Assembly: GCF_002949795.1 (NCBI RefSeq)
Contig: NZ_CP026692.1
Span: 4,138,545 to 4,202,544, forward strand
Source: Nostoc sp. 'Lobaria pulmonaria (5183) cyanobiont'
GTDB lineage: Bacteria > Cyanobacteriota > Cyanobacteriia > Cyanobacteriales > Nostocaceae
DNA: 64,000 bases
Direction of reading: 5' to 3'
Numbering within the stretch: position 1 is the stretch's first letter; the number at the start of each line of letters is the position of its first letter. The notes under the pieces were generated by a model. It saw only the letters and a list, made by a program, of their open reading frames with translations, was not told the origin of the DNA and made no database searches. This document shows positions 29,142 to 37,999 of this stretch, piece by piece. A program made the position numbers and the translations under genes.

Positions 29142-29251
29142 AGAATAGGGAATAGGGAACAGAGAAAAAACTTAATCGTCAATGCCCAATTCCCTATTCC
29201 CCATGCCAAATGCCCCATGCCAAATGCCCAATGCCCTATGCCCCATACCCA
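29142..29251. repeat. Heptanucleotide repeats running into the start of the GrpE-like gene
   Basis: AATAGGGAACA-type units give way to AATGCCC/CCATGCC heptanucleotides between about 29180 and 29251. The tract supplies several in-frame ATGs (29217, 29238), so the start of the following gene is blurred by the repeat. Confidence 0.7.
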
Positions 29252-29882
29252 AAAGTTGCAAAATTTAATGCAACAGGTAGGTATTTCTAGTTTTAAGGCG
29301 CTGAGTCGCACTGCTGGTGTCTCAGAGCGTCAACTTTTGCGCTTACGCCAAGGAAAGTTAAAGCAGATGCGGGTAGATGTGCTGCTTAAGATTTCGCCAG
29401 TGCTACAGATGCCATTGAATGAATTAATTGCAACTTTTTCAAGCGTAGAGTTGTTACCAGAGAAAACAGCGCCTACTCAGGAATTGTTACAAGAAATTAC
29501 AGATTTAAGAAGAGAGTACGATCGCTCGCAACTTCAATTAGAACAGCAACGAGAGATATTACTACAAGAACTTCAGCAGTCGAGTTTGCAACTGCTGGAG
29601 TCTTTATTATTACAATGGCCAACAGCAGCACAGAAAGCGCAGGAGAATCCCCAGCTAGCAGCAGTCAAAATAGTACCGTTGGTGCAGAAACCCCTGGAAA
29701 AGCTTTTACAGGCGTGGGGAGTGGAAGCGATCGCACCTGTGGGAGCAGAATTACCTTACGATCCCCAACTGCACCAATTGCTGGAGGGAACTGCACAACC
29801 TGCAGAAACAGTCAAAGTCCGCTACACTGGCTATCTTCAAGGTGGAAAGCTGCTTTACAGAGCCAAAGTGAGTCCTGTTTGA
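29238..29882 (+). CDS. Helix-turn-helix protein with GrpE-like C-terminus
   Basis: About 214 residues; starts at 29217, 29238 or 29268 are possible. The first two lie in repeat sequence, and the conserved part begins at QQVGISSFKALSR. Region 10-60 resembles a HTH (GVSERQLLRLRQGK), residues 90-130 form a Gln/Glu-rich coiled coil, and the C-terminus (about 150-210) resembles the GrpE beta-domain (VKVRYTGYLQGGKLLYRAKV). It is known as a cyanobacterial family often annotated GrpE-like. No dnaK/dnaJ neighbour is present. Function as nucleotide-exchange factor or regulator is open. Confidence 0.75.
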   Translation: MPHTQKLQNLMQQVGISSFKALSRTAGVSERQLLRLRQGKLKQMRVDVLLKISPVLQMPLNELIATFSSVELLPEKTAPTQELLQEITDLRREYDRSQLQLEQQREILLQELQQSSLQLLESLLLQWPTAAQKAQENPQLAAVKIVPLVQKPLEKLLQAWGVEAIAPVGAELPYDPQLHQLLEGTAQPAETVKVRYTGYLQGGKLLYRAKVSPV

Positions 29883-30348
29883 GGGAATGAGGAGTTAGAG
29901 TTACAAATCTCATAACTCTTTACTTTTTGTATTGTCTGTGGAGAAATGGCAGATATTGGGAATACTAAAATAGCAGAGGCGATCGCCTTCAGAAAACTTC
30001 TTTTAAAGCTTTGGTGTCGGTTCTAGCTTGCTTGGCGTTGTTGAAACCTAAATTTTTGGCTCTAGAGCGGTAGTCCAGAGGTCAATTATTTCAATTATGT
30101 AAGTAATTGGACATAAATAAATGTAGATCCTAGTTACGATCATAAGTACTCAGGTAGGAAAAGCTATTGCTAGACTCAGTTTAGCTACACGAGCGCTGCG
30201 ACTGGTTAAATTTGGAATTGCTTAATGACAGCTATTTTCATGAGATTTATTGGAGAATCTCAGTTTTGCAAAAATCTTTGGTAAATAATCTGAAAAGCAG
30301 TAACTTCAGCTTGTATGTAAGTAAGTATATATCTAAATCCATAAAATG
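29883..30348. other. Intergenic region without recognised gene
   Basis: This is the left part of an 831-base gap. A HIP1-like GGCGATCGCC, a small ACATAAATAAATGTA palindrome (30111-30125) and TATGTAAGTAAGTATATA near 30315-30332 were noticed. No open frame, tRNA or terminator was recognised. Confidence 0.4.
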
Positions 30349-30477
30349 TAAGTAAGTCGGCGTTAAAAAATCAATATAGATGATAAAACATCAAATTAAC
30401 GAACGGCTTATAAATTGGTCATTCTAACATTTTTACAAAACTAAATATACCAGTTGTTTATCATACCGACTTACTTA
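30349..30477. mobile_element. MITE-like element with TAAGTAAGTCGG ends
   Basis: TAAGTAAGTCGG (30349-30360) and its exact complement CCGACTTACTTA (30466-30477) bound 129 bases of AT-rich non-coding sequence. A partial copy of the end (GTAAGTAAGTATA) sits just outside on the left. The remaining bases to the STAS gene at 30714 are AT-rich and featureless. Confidence 0.6.
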
Positions 30478-30713
30478 GCTGGTTTATTTATAATTGATTT
30501 ATTTCTAGTTGGAAAACTATACTTAATTAAGCTAATGATTTTTAAAAATTATAAAAAACTAGATTCAAAATTTTATAAATAATTTTTATATATCCTGATT
30601 AATTATCAATGATTACTCAATCTTTAATCTTAAATTTTATTTTACAAGTATTTTTAAATGCTCTATAATAGCGAAATCAGAACATTATTTACACGAGTCA
30701 GAGTATCATAATT

Positions 30714-31040
30714 ATGATAGAACAAGTAAAAGTTATTAAGCTCAGTGGTAATTTGAACGCCACAACTTCACAAGACTTTCGACAAAAAATCACTGATATT
30801 ATAGAAAGTGGTGCGAAAATTGTGTTAGTTGATTTTAAAGATGTAACGTTTATGGATAGTTCAGGTTTGGGAGCTTTAGTATTAGCTTTTAAAACCTTGC
30901 GAGCCGCAGATACTAAGCTTGCTCTCTGCTCAATTAATGAGCAAGTCAGGATATTATTTGAACTGACTAATATGGATAAAGTATTTGAAATTTTTCCTAG
31001 TCAAGATGCATTTAATCAGGTTTTAGTGTCTAATACGTAA
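30714..31040 (+). CDS. STAS-domain anti-sigma factor antagonist
   Basis: 108 residues, a single STAS domain of the SpoIIAA/RsbV type that binds or releases an anti-sigma-like kinase depending on phosphorylation. The phosphorylatable Ser49 is in TFMDSSGLGAL, and the flanking VLVDFKDV strand and LFELTNMDKVFEIF end are typical. The stop codon abuts the stop of the converging SpoIIE-type phosphatase with no base between them. A functional pair (phosphatase acting on this Ser) is likely although the genes are not co-transcribed. No HATPase partner kinase is nearby. Confidence 0.93.
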   Translation: MIEQVKVIKLSGNLNATTSQDFRQKITDIIESGAKIVLVDFKDVTFMDSSGLGALVLAFKTLRAADTKLALCSINEQVRILFELTNMDKVFEIFPSQDAFNQVLVSNT

Positions 31041-32177
31041 TTAATCAAACTTCATTTGCAAAATAGATAAATCATCATCAAAAGCATCTTTGGAGTTCAG
31101 GGCGATTAAATAACTGAGTACGCGTTCGAGTTGGCTATCAACAGTATCTTGTAAGCTAACTAGTAGCTGAATAAAAGCATCCAAACTCCAAAGTGTGCCG
31201 TCTGATTTAGTTATTTCATAAGCGCCATCACTAAAAATATAAAGGGTACTGAATTTTTCGATATTGCAAAACCCATCAACATATTTTGCCTCTGGAAACA
31301 TGCCAACTGGCATACCAGGGGTTTTCAATAGTTTAACTTCAGACTTTCTTGGAGATGTGCCAGTTACTAAAACTGCTGGTGGATGACCTGCACTAGCATA
31401 AATTAACTGGCGATTGATTCGGTTGTAAACTCCATACCAAATCGTAAAGTATTTATCATTTTGATAATTCATCTGAAAAGTGTCATTTAAAGCCTTCAAT
31501 ACATCACTAGGTTGATAGTAATCGAGACCTTTGAGCGCACGAGAACGCAGCAGATTCAGCACTGAAACAGAAGGAAGAGTAGCTTTGAGTCCATGTCCAG
31601 CAGTATCGAGTAAGTAAATTGCCAGATAGTCATCATCGAGCCAATAGTAATCAAAACAGTCACCGCCAAGTTGTCGTGAGGGAATGAATCGGAAATTTAT
31701 ATTGAAGGGTTCAGTCATAGAAAAAGGTAGCAGCGATCGCACATATTCTGCTGCTTCTGACATTTCTGATTCTAAAAGCAACTTTTGAGCCTGCAAATCT
31801 CTACTTAATTGATGCAGGCGTAATCCCGCTCTTACCCTCGCTTGTAATTCGTTATGCTCAATAGGTTTAGAAATAAAATCATCAGCACCAGCATCTAGAC
31901 CTTTGACGCAATCGGCAACGGAATCTAAGGATGTTAATAAAATAAAAAATGTGGTAGAAAATTTGGTGTCTGCTTTAATGCGGTGGCAAACTTCCAGACC
32001 ATTTAATCCCGGCATGATCCAATCACAAATAATTAGTGCTGGACGATAAGCTAGTGCTTTTTCTATTCCTTCCTCGCCGCTACTGGCAGTAACTACTTCA
32101 TAACCCTGTTTTTCCAACATCCTTTTCAGGAGTATTTTTATTGAATAATCGTCATCAATTATTAGTATTTGAAACAT
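31041..32177 (-). CDS. Response regulator with SpoIIE/PP2C-type phosphatase output (RsbU-like)
   Basis: 378 residues. N-terminal CheY-like receiver (1-120, acceptor Asp52 in ICDWIMPG, Lys near 103 in FISKPIEH), a helical linker (about 125-150), and a PP2C-family SpoIIE domain (about 165-375). The metal-binding LGGDCFDYYWLDDD and LDTAGHGLKATLPS motifs, and DDDLSILQMKF at the C-terminus, are present. It would dephosphorylate a STAS-domain protein upon receiver phosphorylation; the converging STAS gene at 30714 is the obvious candidate substrate. The cognate kinase is not in view. Confidence 0.93.
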   Translation of the reverse strand: MFQILIIDDDYSIKILLKRMLEKQGYEVVTASSGEEGIEKALAYRPALIICDWIMPGLNGLEVCHRIKADTKFSTTFFILLTSLDSVADCVKGLDAGADDFISKPIEHNELQARVRAGLRLHQLSRDLQAQKLLLESEMSEAAEYVRSLLPFSMTEPFNINFRFIPSRQLGGDCFDYYWLDDDYLAIYLLDTAGHGLKATLPSVSVLNLLRSRALKGLDYYQPSDVLKALNDTFQMNYQNDKYFTIWYGVYNRINRQLIYASAGHPPAVLVTGTSPRKSEVKLLKTPGMPVGMFPEAKYVDGFCNIEKFSTLYIFSDGAYEITKSDGTLWSLDAFIQLLVSLQDTVDSQLERVLSYLIALNSKDAFDDDLSILQMKFD

Positions 32178-32278
32178 ATAAATTTATTGAAAACACTCAT
32201 TAATAATTTTTTGTCAAAATAGAAAATAAAAATATGATATGAGCTAATAAGCTAGTAGTATCAATACAGAGATGCTGC

Positions 32279-32376
32279 TATAGCGCTGATCGTACCCTGC
32301 GGGTAGTGCTTCTCCCTTGGCGGGGGAGACGCTAGCGCGAACGGAGAACTCGTAGAGTAGCCGCTACGCACGCGTC
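32279..32376. repeat. Cluster of short GC-rich dispersed repeats
   Basis: TACCCTGCGGGTA is a palindrome, and the sequence continues with GGCGGGGGAGACGCTAGCGC, AACGGAGAACTCGTAGAG and CGCTACGCACGCG, all variants of the GACGCTAGCG/GCTACGC repeats common in Nostoc. It sits in the 370-base gap upstream of the phosphatase gene. No gene is recognised there. Confidence 0.6.
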
Positions 32377-32547
32377 TATGTATGCAATATACTTTGACTC
32401 CTCTCTCTTAAAAAGAGAGAGTACATTGCGTTATAGCAACAGGCGTAAAGAGTTGAGGGTTTGGTCTTTATTAGACTCAAATCAGAAGCACTATAACTCA
32501 TTTCTATTTACTCATCGAATTTACAACTGTTTAACAGTCATAAAATA

Positions 32548-33315
32548 TTATGGCGCTCCCAAAGGATTTAGCCATAAAAGAATGTTGCTTTTTAACTGGT
32601 TTAAATCGCGATATGCTTCTTGCTTGAACCATTGCCCTAAAGCGTCAAAGGGGGTAAAAGATGTTCCCGTTTGCCATTTAATATCTTGGCCTAAAGGTGT
32701 TGTATGATTTCCTGGTAACGTTTGCGCTGTCACCATCTCATCAAAACGTTCTTGTAATATTTTGGTTAAAGCTGCCGATTGATCGATGGTGTCATTACTA
32801 AATTTTATTAATAAATTGCGCCGGATATTGTAACGTTCTTGGACAAGTTTGTTAGTTTCCAAGGGCGAGGGGGTAAATTCGATTTTCAAAGTAGAATTGA
32901 ACTGCTCTACTAGAGGGATAGCTTCTTTAGCGGCGTAGTTGTTGAAGGATATTAAAATATTGCCTGCACGTTCTACTTTAAAAAGGCTACCAATCAGCAA
33001 GTGGAGTTTACAGCCCATACTGTGTCCAACGCCATAGATAGGGAAGTAAAGCTTGCGTAATGCCCCAGAATCATGTAATCGTTCGAGGGTGCGGTCAAAG
33101 TTTAACAGCACGGATTTGGCGATCGCAGTATGATCTAATGTGTTGACAAAAGGCGTAGCAATTACAACATAGCCTTTACTTGCCAGTTGTTCGAGTAACC
33201 AGCGATAAGTGATGTGCGGTGCAGTGGCGACAAATGCACCGCCTAAAAAATGAACGATACCTATGGGATTTTGGGGAATGATTACCCAGTTTCCTCTAAT
33301 TTCTTTCCAGTCCAT
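32548..33315 (-). CDS. DUF1350 family protein (alpha/beta-hydrolase-like)
   Basis: 255 residues, recognised as the cyanobacterial and plastid DUF1350 family by WVIIPQNPIGIVHFLGGAFV, TYRWLLEQLASKGYVVIATPF and GVGHSMGCKLHLLIGS. The last resembles a nucleophile elbow (G-H-S-M-G), which supports an alpha/beta-hydrolase fold and a possible esterase or lipase activity. No export signal. Substrate is unknown. Standing alone between repeat sequence and a small open frame on the other strand. Confidence 0.88.
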   Translation of the reverse strand: MDWKEIRGNWVIIPQNPIGIVHFLGGAFVATAPHITYRWLLEQLASKGYVVIATPFVNTLDHTAIAKSVLLNFDRTLERLHDSGALRKLYFPIYGVGHSMGCKLHLLIGSLFKVERAGNILISFNNYAAKEAIPLVEQFNSTLKIEFTPSPLETNKLVQERYNIRRNLLIKFSNDTIDQSAALTKILQERFDEMVTAQTLPGNHTTPLGQDIKWQTGTSFTPFDALGQWFKQEAYRDLNQLKSNILLWLNPLGAP

Positions 33316-33382
33316 ACGGATAAGCGATCACTTTACGAATATTCTTTATGTTAGACCGGAGATCGCAACCGTGGAAAGGATT

Positions 33383-33490
33383 ATGGAAAAAGCCATTAAA
33401 AATATCCTACTAGTAGATTGGAAGCCAACTCACCCAGTAGTGTCTATGGACTTATCGGCAGCACCTACGCTTTCTCCAACTCCTTACTGA
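33383..33490 (+). CDS. Possible 35-residue small protein
   Basis: An ATG at 33383 preceded by AAAGGA opens a 35-codon frame (MEKAIKNILLVDWKPTHPVV, then a Ser/Pro/Thr-rich tail). The stop is embedded in a perfect stem, CTGAATTC/GAATTCAG (33486-33506), that could act as a terminator. It starts about 65 bases upstream of the divergent DUF1350 gene. No family is recognised; it is supported by the ribosome site and the 3' hairpin only. Confidence 0.35.
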   Translation: MEKAIKNILLVDWKPTHPVVSMDLSAAPTLSPTPY

Positions 33491-33573
33491 ATTCTGAGTG
33501 AATTCAGGAGTGCTTTCTAAATTACCATTACAAAACTTAATTATGAATTACGAATTACGAGTTAGGAATTATC

Positions 33574-34293
33574 TTAACGTTGAGTCTGTAATCTTTTCAT
33601 CTCGTATTGTACATCTAATGCAATTTGTAATGCTTCATTAAGTAACCTTCCATGCTCAGTAGCCTCCTCTGTTACTTGCATAGCTGTTAAGGTTGCTAAA
33701 TTGTTGACAAATAGTTCTGTATTACTCAAGATAAAATTCTTATTCTCTCTCAAAATCCTTTCTGTCTTTAAAGCGCGAACTAAATCAGCTTTGGTGAGTT
33801 TAAGTGCTTCGATCGCACGCTCTCTTTCCTTTATAATTACTTCTGGATTCCCAGCTTCTTCTATTTGGTCATTGATATCTATAACTCTAATAACAGTATT
33901 ATATCTCTTAACCTCATTTAAGAGAATTTGCAGAGATTTTGTCATATTAGCTTTTACAATCTTACTTCTAATTCTCCAGATAAAATATAAGATGCTTTGC
34001 GTCAGACCACCAACCCCAAAACCTAAGAAAATTAATAATATCCATGAAGGAATTGTTATCCACGTAACAAAAATTTTAATAAGTATATCAAATAAAATAT
34101 AGACAAAAATAAATGTAGAAAATCCAATAAAAACTACTGTCGCTCCTTCAGAGCTTTTAAGTTTTTGTATATATATATATGCTAATCTCTTGAGAGGATT
34201 TGTAATGATTAAAAGTTCCCCATTGACAGGTAAATTAGTCAGCTTTTGCAGATCGTTGTGACTAATTTCCAAGTCCTGTAAATCATCCCGCAC
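33574..34293 (-). CDS. Hypothetical membrane protein with coiled-coil C-terminus
   Basis: 239 residues. Two strongly hydrophobic segments (about 53-75 and 80-105, the second rich in Gly) form a membrane hairpin. A long charged helix (about 135-185, EVIIKERERAIEALKLTKAD) and a second amphipathic helix complete the protein. The N-terminal LEISHNDLQKLTNLPVNGE may be a small soluble domain. No catalytic motif or family is recognised. It lies alone; the GC content is low compared with neighbours. Confidence 0.7.
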   Translation of the reverse strand: MRDDLQDLEISHNDLQKLTNLPVNGELLIITNPLKRLAYIYIQKLKSSEGATVVFIGFSTFIFVYILFDILIKIFVTWITIPSWILLIFLGFGVGGLTQSILYFIWRIRSKIVKANMTKSLQILLNEVKRYNTVIRVIDINDQIEEAGNPEVIIKERERAIEALKLTKADLVRALKTERILRENKNFILSNTELFVNNLATLTAMQVTEEATEHGRLLNEALQIALDVQYEMKRLQTQR

Positions 34294-34452
34294 AGCTTTT
34301 AAACCCTTGCCAGAATAGTTATTTAATCTAATATAGCAATCAAATTTCTAGAATGCTGGCATTTTGTCTAAACTTTTTCTGGTAAGTTAATACTTATAGG
34401 CGATGTCAAAAATATTTGTACAATATGATACTCTTTTGCCAGGATAACTATT

Positions 34453-34551
34453 TACAGCAGAATTCAGAATTCAGAATTGAGGAGTAAAACACGCTTTATA
34501 CCTGGGTAACAGACTTAGCTTGTGTACCTCATAAACTTGAAATCTGCTGTA
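34453..34551 (+). mobile_element. MITE-like element, TACAGCAG family, copy 1
   Basis: Ends TACAGCAGAATTC (34453-34465) and AATCTGCTGTA (34541-34551) are inverted. The core GGAGTAAAACACGCTTTATA, CCTGGGTAACAGACTTAGCT and TGTGTACCTCA is shared with copies at 37649-37740 (inverted) and 38892-38976. Non-coding. Confidence 0.75.
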
Positions 34552-34555
34552 TACT

Positions 34556-34655
34556 ATAGCAATCCAAAGTTATTCGTAAGAAACAAGATCCCGACTTATT
34601 TAAGAAATTGGGGATCTGCGGGTTGCAATTCTCACAAATCAAATCGGATTGCTAT
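34556..34655. mobile_element. MITE-like element with ATAGCAATCC ends
   Basis: ATAGCAATCC (34556-34565) and GGATTGCTAT (34646-34655) are exact inverted ends. The core contains CCCGACTTATTTAAGAAATTGGGGATC, resembling the hairpin after the M16 peptidase gene at 13964-14034. It starts only 4 bases after the preceding TACAGCAG element, so this gap is an insertion hot spot. Confidence 0.75.
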
Positions 34656-34748
34656 GTAATAGTTAGGATAAAAAAACAAATTAATTGCCTGTAAATAGAA
34701 TCACAAGGCAACAGGTTATTGTTTTGGCAAAAGGTCATTTAATAATGG

Positions 34749-34771
34749 AAAAGTCCGCAAAAACGGACTTT
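34749..34771 (-). terminator. Terminator of the lemA-M48 operon
   Basis: AAAGTCCG (34750-34757) pairs with CGGACTTT (34764-34771). Read on the minus strand the stem is followed by TTTTCC, about 40 bases after the M48 protease stop. Confidence 0.65.
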
Positions 34772-34810
34772 ATTTGTTGAGTTATAAATAATCGTGTCTC
34801 AGTCATTACA

Positions 34811-36742
34811 TTAACTTCGCTTTGGAGAAGGTTGTTTCTGTTTTGAAACACTAGGCTGAGAGTTTAAAAATGGGGGTATGGGACACTCTAGCGTCATGGC
34901 GATCGCTCTGAGTAAATCTGCTTCTGAAGGAGTAACTTTATTATCTAATAGTACCGTGTGGGCACAAGCATCAACAATAGCCTGTTTGAGTTTAGGAGTG
35001 GCAAGACGCAGGCGCTCAATACTTTTCTTCAGTTCAGTGAAATTACAGCTTAATGGTATTTCTGGTTTTTCTTGCTCTCCAGCTTTGGGAAGTCGAAAAA
35101 CTCCAGAACGAAAAGCATAGGCGATGTCTTCAGTAGACGCATCAGGTTGGGAGTGTCCGACACGGGCAATTACGGACAGTACTAATAGACTATCTGGCCA
35201 AATCTGTTCGATGGAGGTGAATTCTACCGTTGTAGTAGATGTGGGATTTATACTAGGTTGAAGACGATGCCACAGTATTAACTGCAACACAAAATGCCAC
35301 AGTGATAAACTTCCGGTGGCTACAACTAAACCATGAACGCATTTGCACAGCCTTTGGCATTCTGTGGCAGAATTTTGGCGTAATACGGGTACTGCCAAAT
35401 CCACGAGTGGCAAGCGAATTCTGGAATCTAATTGGCTAATTTCGCTACTTAATTGTAGGGTTTTGTCTACCAAATCAGCAGGCTGCACCTCGCGTAACCA
35501 AGCAATTTGACGTTCTTGAATTTGGAGACTTTCCGTATCTAACGCTAGCGCCAAAGCTAGCGCCATTGCACTTTGCTGCTCCCGCGCACCCAAACGCAGG
35601 GATTCTGGTAACTGCGATAACAGCGCTTGAGCATGGGCAAAATGCTCCGGTGTAACGCTTCCAACTTGGTTTACAACGTGTCCTGGTGTGGCGCTGTCAC
35701 CACCAGCAAAGCCCATTGTGAGCGATTCCTGGGAAGGGGAACGCATTTGATTGCGAGATGGCATTGCTGGCAAATTGCTGACGTTCAAACCTCTAACACG
35801 ACGGATACGTTCTGCTAGAGGTGGGTGAGTAGAAAACATATTTTCCCAGAAAGAGGGGTTGAGGGCATTGCCAAAAAACATGTGGCTAGCGGCTTCTGCT
35901 CCGGGCGAAATCAAGCGTGAATCCATCTGTTGGAGTTTTTGAAAGACTCCGGTAAGTCCATTGGGGTTGCGAGTGAACTGTACGGCTGAAGCATCAGCGA
36001 GAAATTCGCGTTGGCGAGAGACGGCGGCTTTAATCAAGCGTCCACAAAGTAATCCGATACCGCCAATTGCCATTAGTGCCAAGCCAAAAGCCCAGATAGG
36101 TAAACCCTTGTCTTCCTTTCCGAAGCGGAAGCTACCGCGAAGACGCAACAGCAATTCCCCGGTTAAATAAATGAACAAAATCCCATGCAGTAGTCCCACC
36201 AAACGCAAATTTAGCCGCATATCTCCATTGAGAATATGACTGAATTCGTGGCCGATGACTCCTTGTAACTCATCCCGGCTCAAGTGTTCCAAAGTTCCAC
36301 GGGTAACTCCAATTACAGCATCATTGGGCGAAAATCCGGCAGCAAAGGCATTAATGCTGGTTTCTCTGTCGAGGAGATAAACTTGTGGGACAGAAATACC
36401 AGAAGCGATCGCCATTTCTTCGACAATATTTAATAGTTGTCGCCCTTGTTCATCGGCCATCTCTGGTAGCAGGAGTCTTCCTCCTAACTCTTGGGCAATT
36501 ACGCTTCCGCCTTGACGGAGACAGGCAATTTTGTACAAACTTCCCACTGCGATCGCAATTATTGTAATCCCAGCCACGTAGAGAAATAACCCTGGATGCC
36601 ACCAAACACGAGGAGCGATGCGAAACAAAAATAAACTGGCAATATAAATTGCCATAATCATGACTGCGATCGACAGGGAAAATAGCCCGATTAATTGTTG
36701 CGTATTTTGGCGTGCCCGATCCTGATGTTCAAAGAAATTCAT
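34811..36742 (-). CDS. M48 family membrane metalloprotease (HtpX-like) with long C-terminal extension
   Basis: About 643 residues. Two N-terminal membrane helices (about 20-42 and 55-75), the zinc motif HEFSH (in VIGHEFSHILNGD) with the third ligand in REFLADASAVQF, and two further hydrophobic stretches around the active site (about 185-205 and 220-240) match HtpX-type intramembrane proteases. Family members are usually near 290 residues; the extra 330 residues form a helical soluble domain of unknown role, as in other LemA-linked M48 proteins. ATG at 36742 follows AGGTG at good spacing and lies 4 bases past the lemA stop, so the two are co-transcribed and probably coupled. Confidence 0.93.
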   Translation of the reverse strand: MNFFEHQDRARQNTQQLIGLFSLSIAVMIMAIYIASLFLFRIAPRVWWHPGLFLYVAGITIIAIAVGSLYKIACLRQGGSVIAQELGGRLLLPEMADEQGRQLLNIVEEMAIASGISVPQVYLLDRETSINAFAAGFSPNDAVIGVTRGTLEHLSRDELQGVIGHEFSHILNGDMRLNLRLVGLLHGILFIYLTGELLLRLRGSFRFGKEDKGLPIWAFGLALMAIGGIGLLCGRLIKAAVSRQREFLADASAVQFTRNPNGLTGVFQKLQQMDSRLISPGAEAASHMFFGNALNPSFWENMFSTHPPLAERIRRVRGLNVSNLPAMPSRNQMRSPSQESLTMGFAGGDSATPGHVVNQVGSVTPEHFAHAQALLSQLPESLRLGAREQQSAMALALALALDTESLQIQERQIAWLREVQPADLVDKTLQLSSEISQLDSRIRLPLVDLAVPVLRQNSATECQRLCKCVHGLVVATGSLSLWHFVLQLILWHRLQPSINPTSTTTVEFTSIEQIWPDSLLVLSVIARVGHSQPDASTEDIAYAFRSGVFRLPKAGEQEKPEIPLSCNFTELKKSIERLRLATPKLKQAIVDACAHTVLLDNKVTPSEADLLRAIAMTLECPIPPFLNSQPSVSKQKQPSPKRS

Positions 36743-36748
36743 AGACAC

Positions 36749-37336
36749 CTAAAAAGACACGCGTGGAGCATTTCTTATTTCTGGAGTAGCTTCAGGGAGC
36801 AATTCTGCAATAGTAAAGTTAAATGTATTTGCCACAAGATTGCTAGGAAAAGATTCGCTTTTGGTGTTGTAAAGTGTCACTGCGTCATTAAAAGCCTGAC
36901 GGGCAAAAGCAATCCGGTTTTCGGTGGAAGATAGTTCTTCCATTACCTGAGTCATGGCGCGATCGGCTTTCAATTCTGGATAAGATTCTGAAAGTACCAT
37001 CAACCGACTTAACGCACCCGTCAGCATCCCTTCAGTATTGCCCAACTGTTGCATCGCTTGGGGATCTCCAGGATTTTGGGCGGCACGACTGCTAGCATTA
37101 ATTGCAAAATTTCGGGCGGCAATAACTGCTTCTAAGGTTTCTCGCTCATGTTTCATATACCCTTTAGCAGTTTCCACCAAGTTGGGAATTAAATCATAGC
37201 GGCGCTGTAATTGAACATCGATTTGAGAATAAGCATTTTTGTAACGGTTGCGATACTTAATTAAATCGTTGTAGGCATTAATGATAATTACAGCAACAAT
37301 GGCAACTAAAGCAACAGAAAATATTAAAAGCCCCAT
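36749..37336 (-). CDS. lemA: LemA family protein
   Basis: 195 residues: one N-terminal membrane helix (about 3-22) and a long four-helix soluble domain with the signature YNDLIKYRNRYKNAYSQIDV, QRRYDLIPNLVETAKGYMKHE and AFNDAVTLYNTKSESFPSN. LemA proteins very often sit next to M48 or TPM-domain genes and are thought to work with them at the membrane; the exact activity is unknown. It is the first gene of an operon with the M48 protease, whose start is 6 bases downstream. Confidence 0.95.
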   Translation of the reverse strand: MGLLIFSVALVAIVAVIIINAYNDLIKYRNRYKNAYSQIDVQLQRRYDLIPNLVETAKGYMKHERETLEAVIAARNFAINASSRAAQNPGDPQAMQQLGNTEGMLTGALSRLMVLSESYPELKADRAMTQVMEELSSTENRIAFARQAFNDAVTLYNTKSESFPSNLVANTFNFTIAELLPEATPEIRNAPRVSF

Positions 37337-37648
37337 ATTTTTAGATTATTTCCATCAGATACTTACTTTTTTGCAGATTTACCAATCACGGTAATCCTTA
37401 TATCCAGCAAAATTTGTGTGGATATAAAGATGAGTCTACTTGTAGCAAGTTGGCTTCGTCGTCTGTAAAATTAGTTACGCAAGTTTACTGATGTAGGATT
37501 TTTTAAATAACCGTAGAAGCGCAAAGGGAAAGAAATACAAAGACAAGAGAAATAATTTACAACAATTCCAAACTATTTCTGAACTTTATCATCTCTCTTT
37601 TTTCTATGTACTCTGCGCCTCTGCGGTAGATTAAAAATTGTAGCCAGA

Positions 37649-37740
37649 TACAGCAGATTTAAAGTTGGTGAGGTAGACAAGCTAAGTCTGTTACCCAGAT
37701 ATAAAGCGTGTTTTAATTGAGAATTCCGAATTCTGCTGTA
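37649..37740 (-). mobile_element. MITE-like element, TACAGCAG family, copy 2 (inverted)
   Basis: TACAGCAGATTT (37649-37660) and GAATTCTGCTGTA (37728-37740) are the ends, with the core in reverse orientation relative to the copies at 34453 and 38892. Its right end touches the stop codon of the small membrane protein at 37743. The rest of the 406-base gap (37337-37648) shows no gene. Confidence 0.75.
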
Positions 37741-37742
37741 TC

Positions 37743-37994
37743 TCACCCATGAATCTGAATAAATAGGGAATAACCACTGACAGCAAGAATAAAAAGGATA
37801 GCGGCAGGAAAAATTACTACATCCCTGACAATAAATAAAATCCAATCTTTTCTTAATTCTTGTTTAAACTTGAGTTCTCGCAGTTTTCGCTCAAGTTCTA
37901 AGTCTTCTTGTGACTGCAAGTTTACAGGTGATAAAACTAGCGGATTGTCGCCTTTGCTGGCAATTATTTTTGATAAATCTGTTATATCTGTCAT
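37743..37994 (-). CDS. Small single-membrane-helix protein
   Basis: 83 residues: an acidic N-terminus, a charged helix (SQEDLELERKLRELKFKQEL, about 28-47) and one C-terminal hydrophobic segment (about 53-77). The frame ends 3 bases from a MITE-like element, so its natural C-terminus may have been altered by that insertion. The sequence just upstream is a decayed gene fragment on the same strand, so it may once have been the second gene of an operon. No family recognised. Confidence 0.6.
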   Translation of the reverse strand: MTDITDLSKIIASKGDNPLVLSPVNLQSQEDLELERKLRELKFKQELRKDWILFIVRDVVIFPAAILFILAVSGYSLFIQIHG

Positions 37995-37999
37995 GTTGT

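Noticed and set aside
32378..32707. 109-codon plus-strand frame overlapping the DUF1350 gene
   Set aside because: Mostly antisense to the DUF1350 gene, with repeat sequence upstream. Not protein-like.
37573..37845. 90-codon minus-strand frame overlapping the small membrane protein
   Set aside because: It crosses the MITE-like element and lies in another frame of a more plausible gene (37743-37994).
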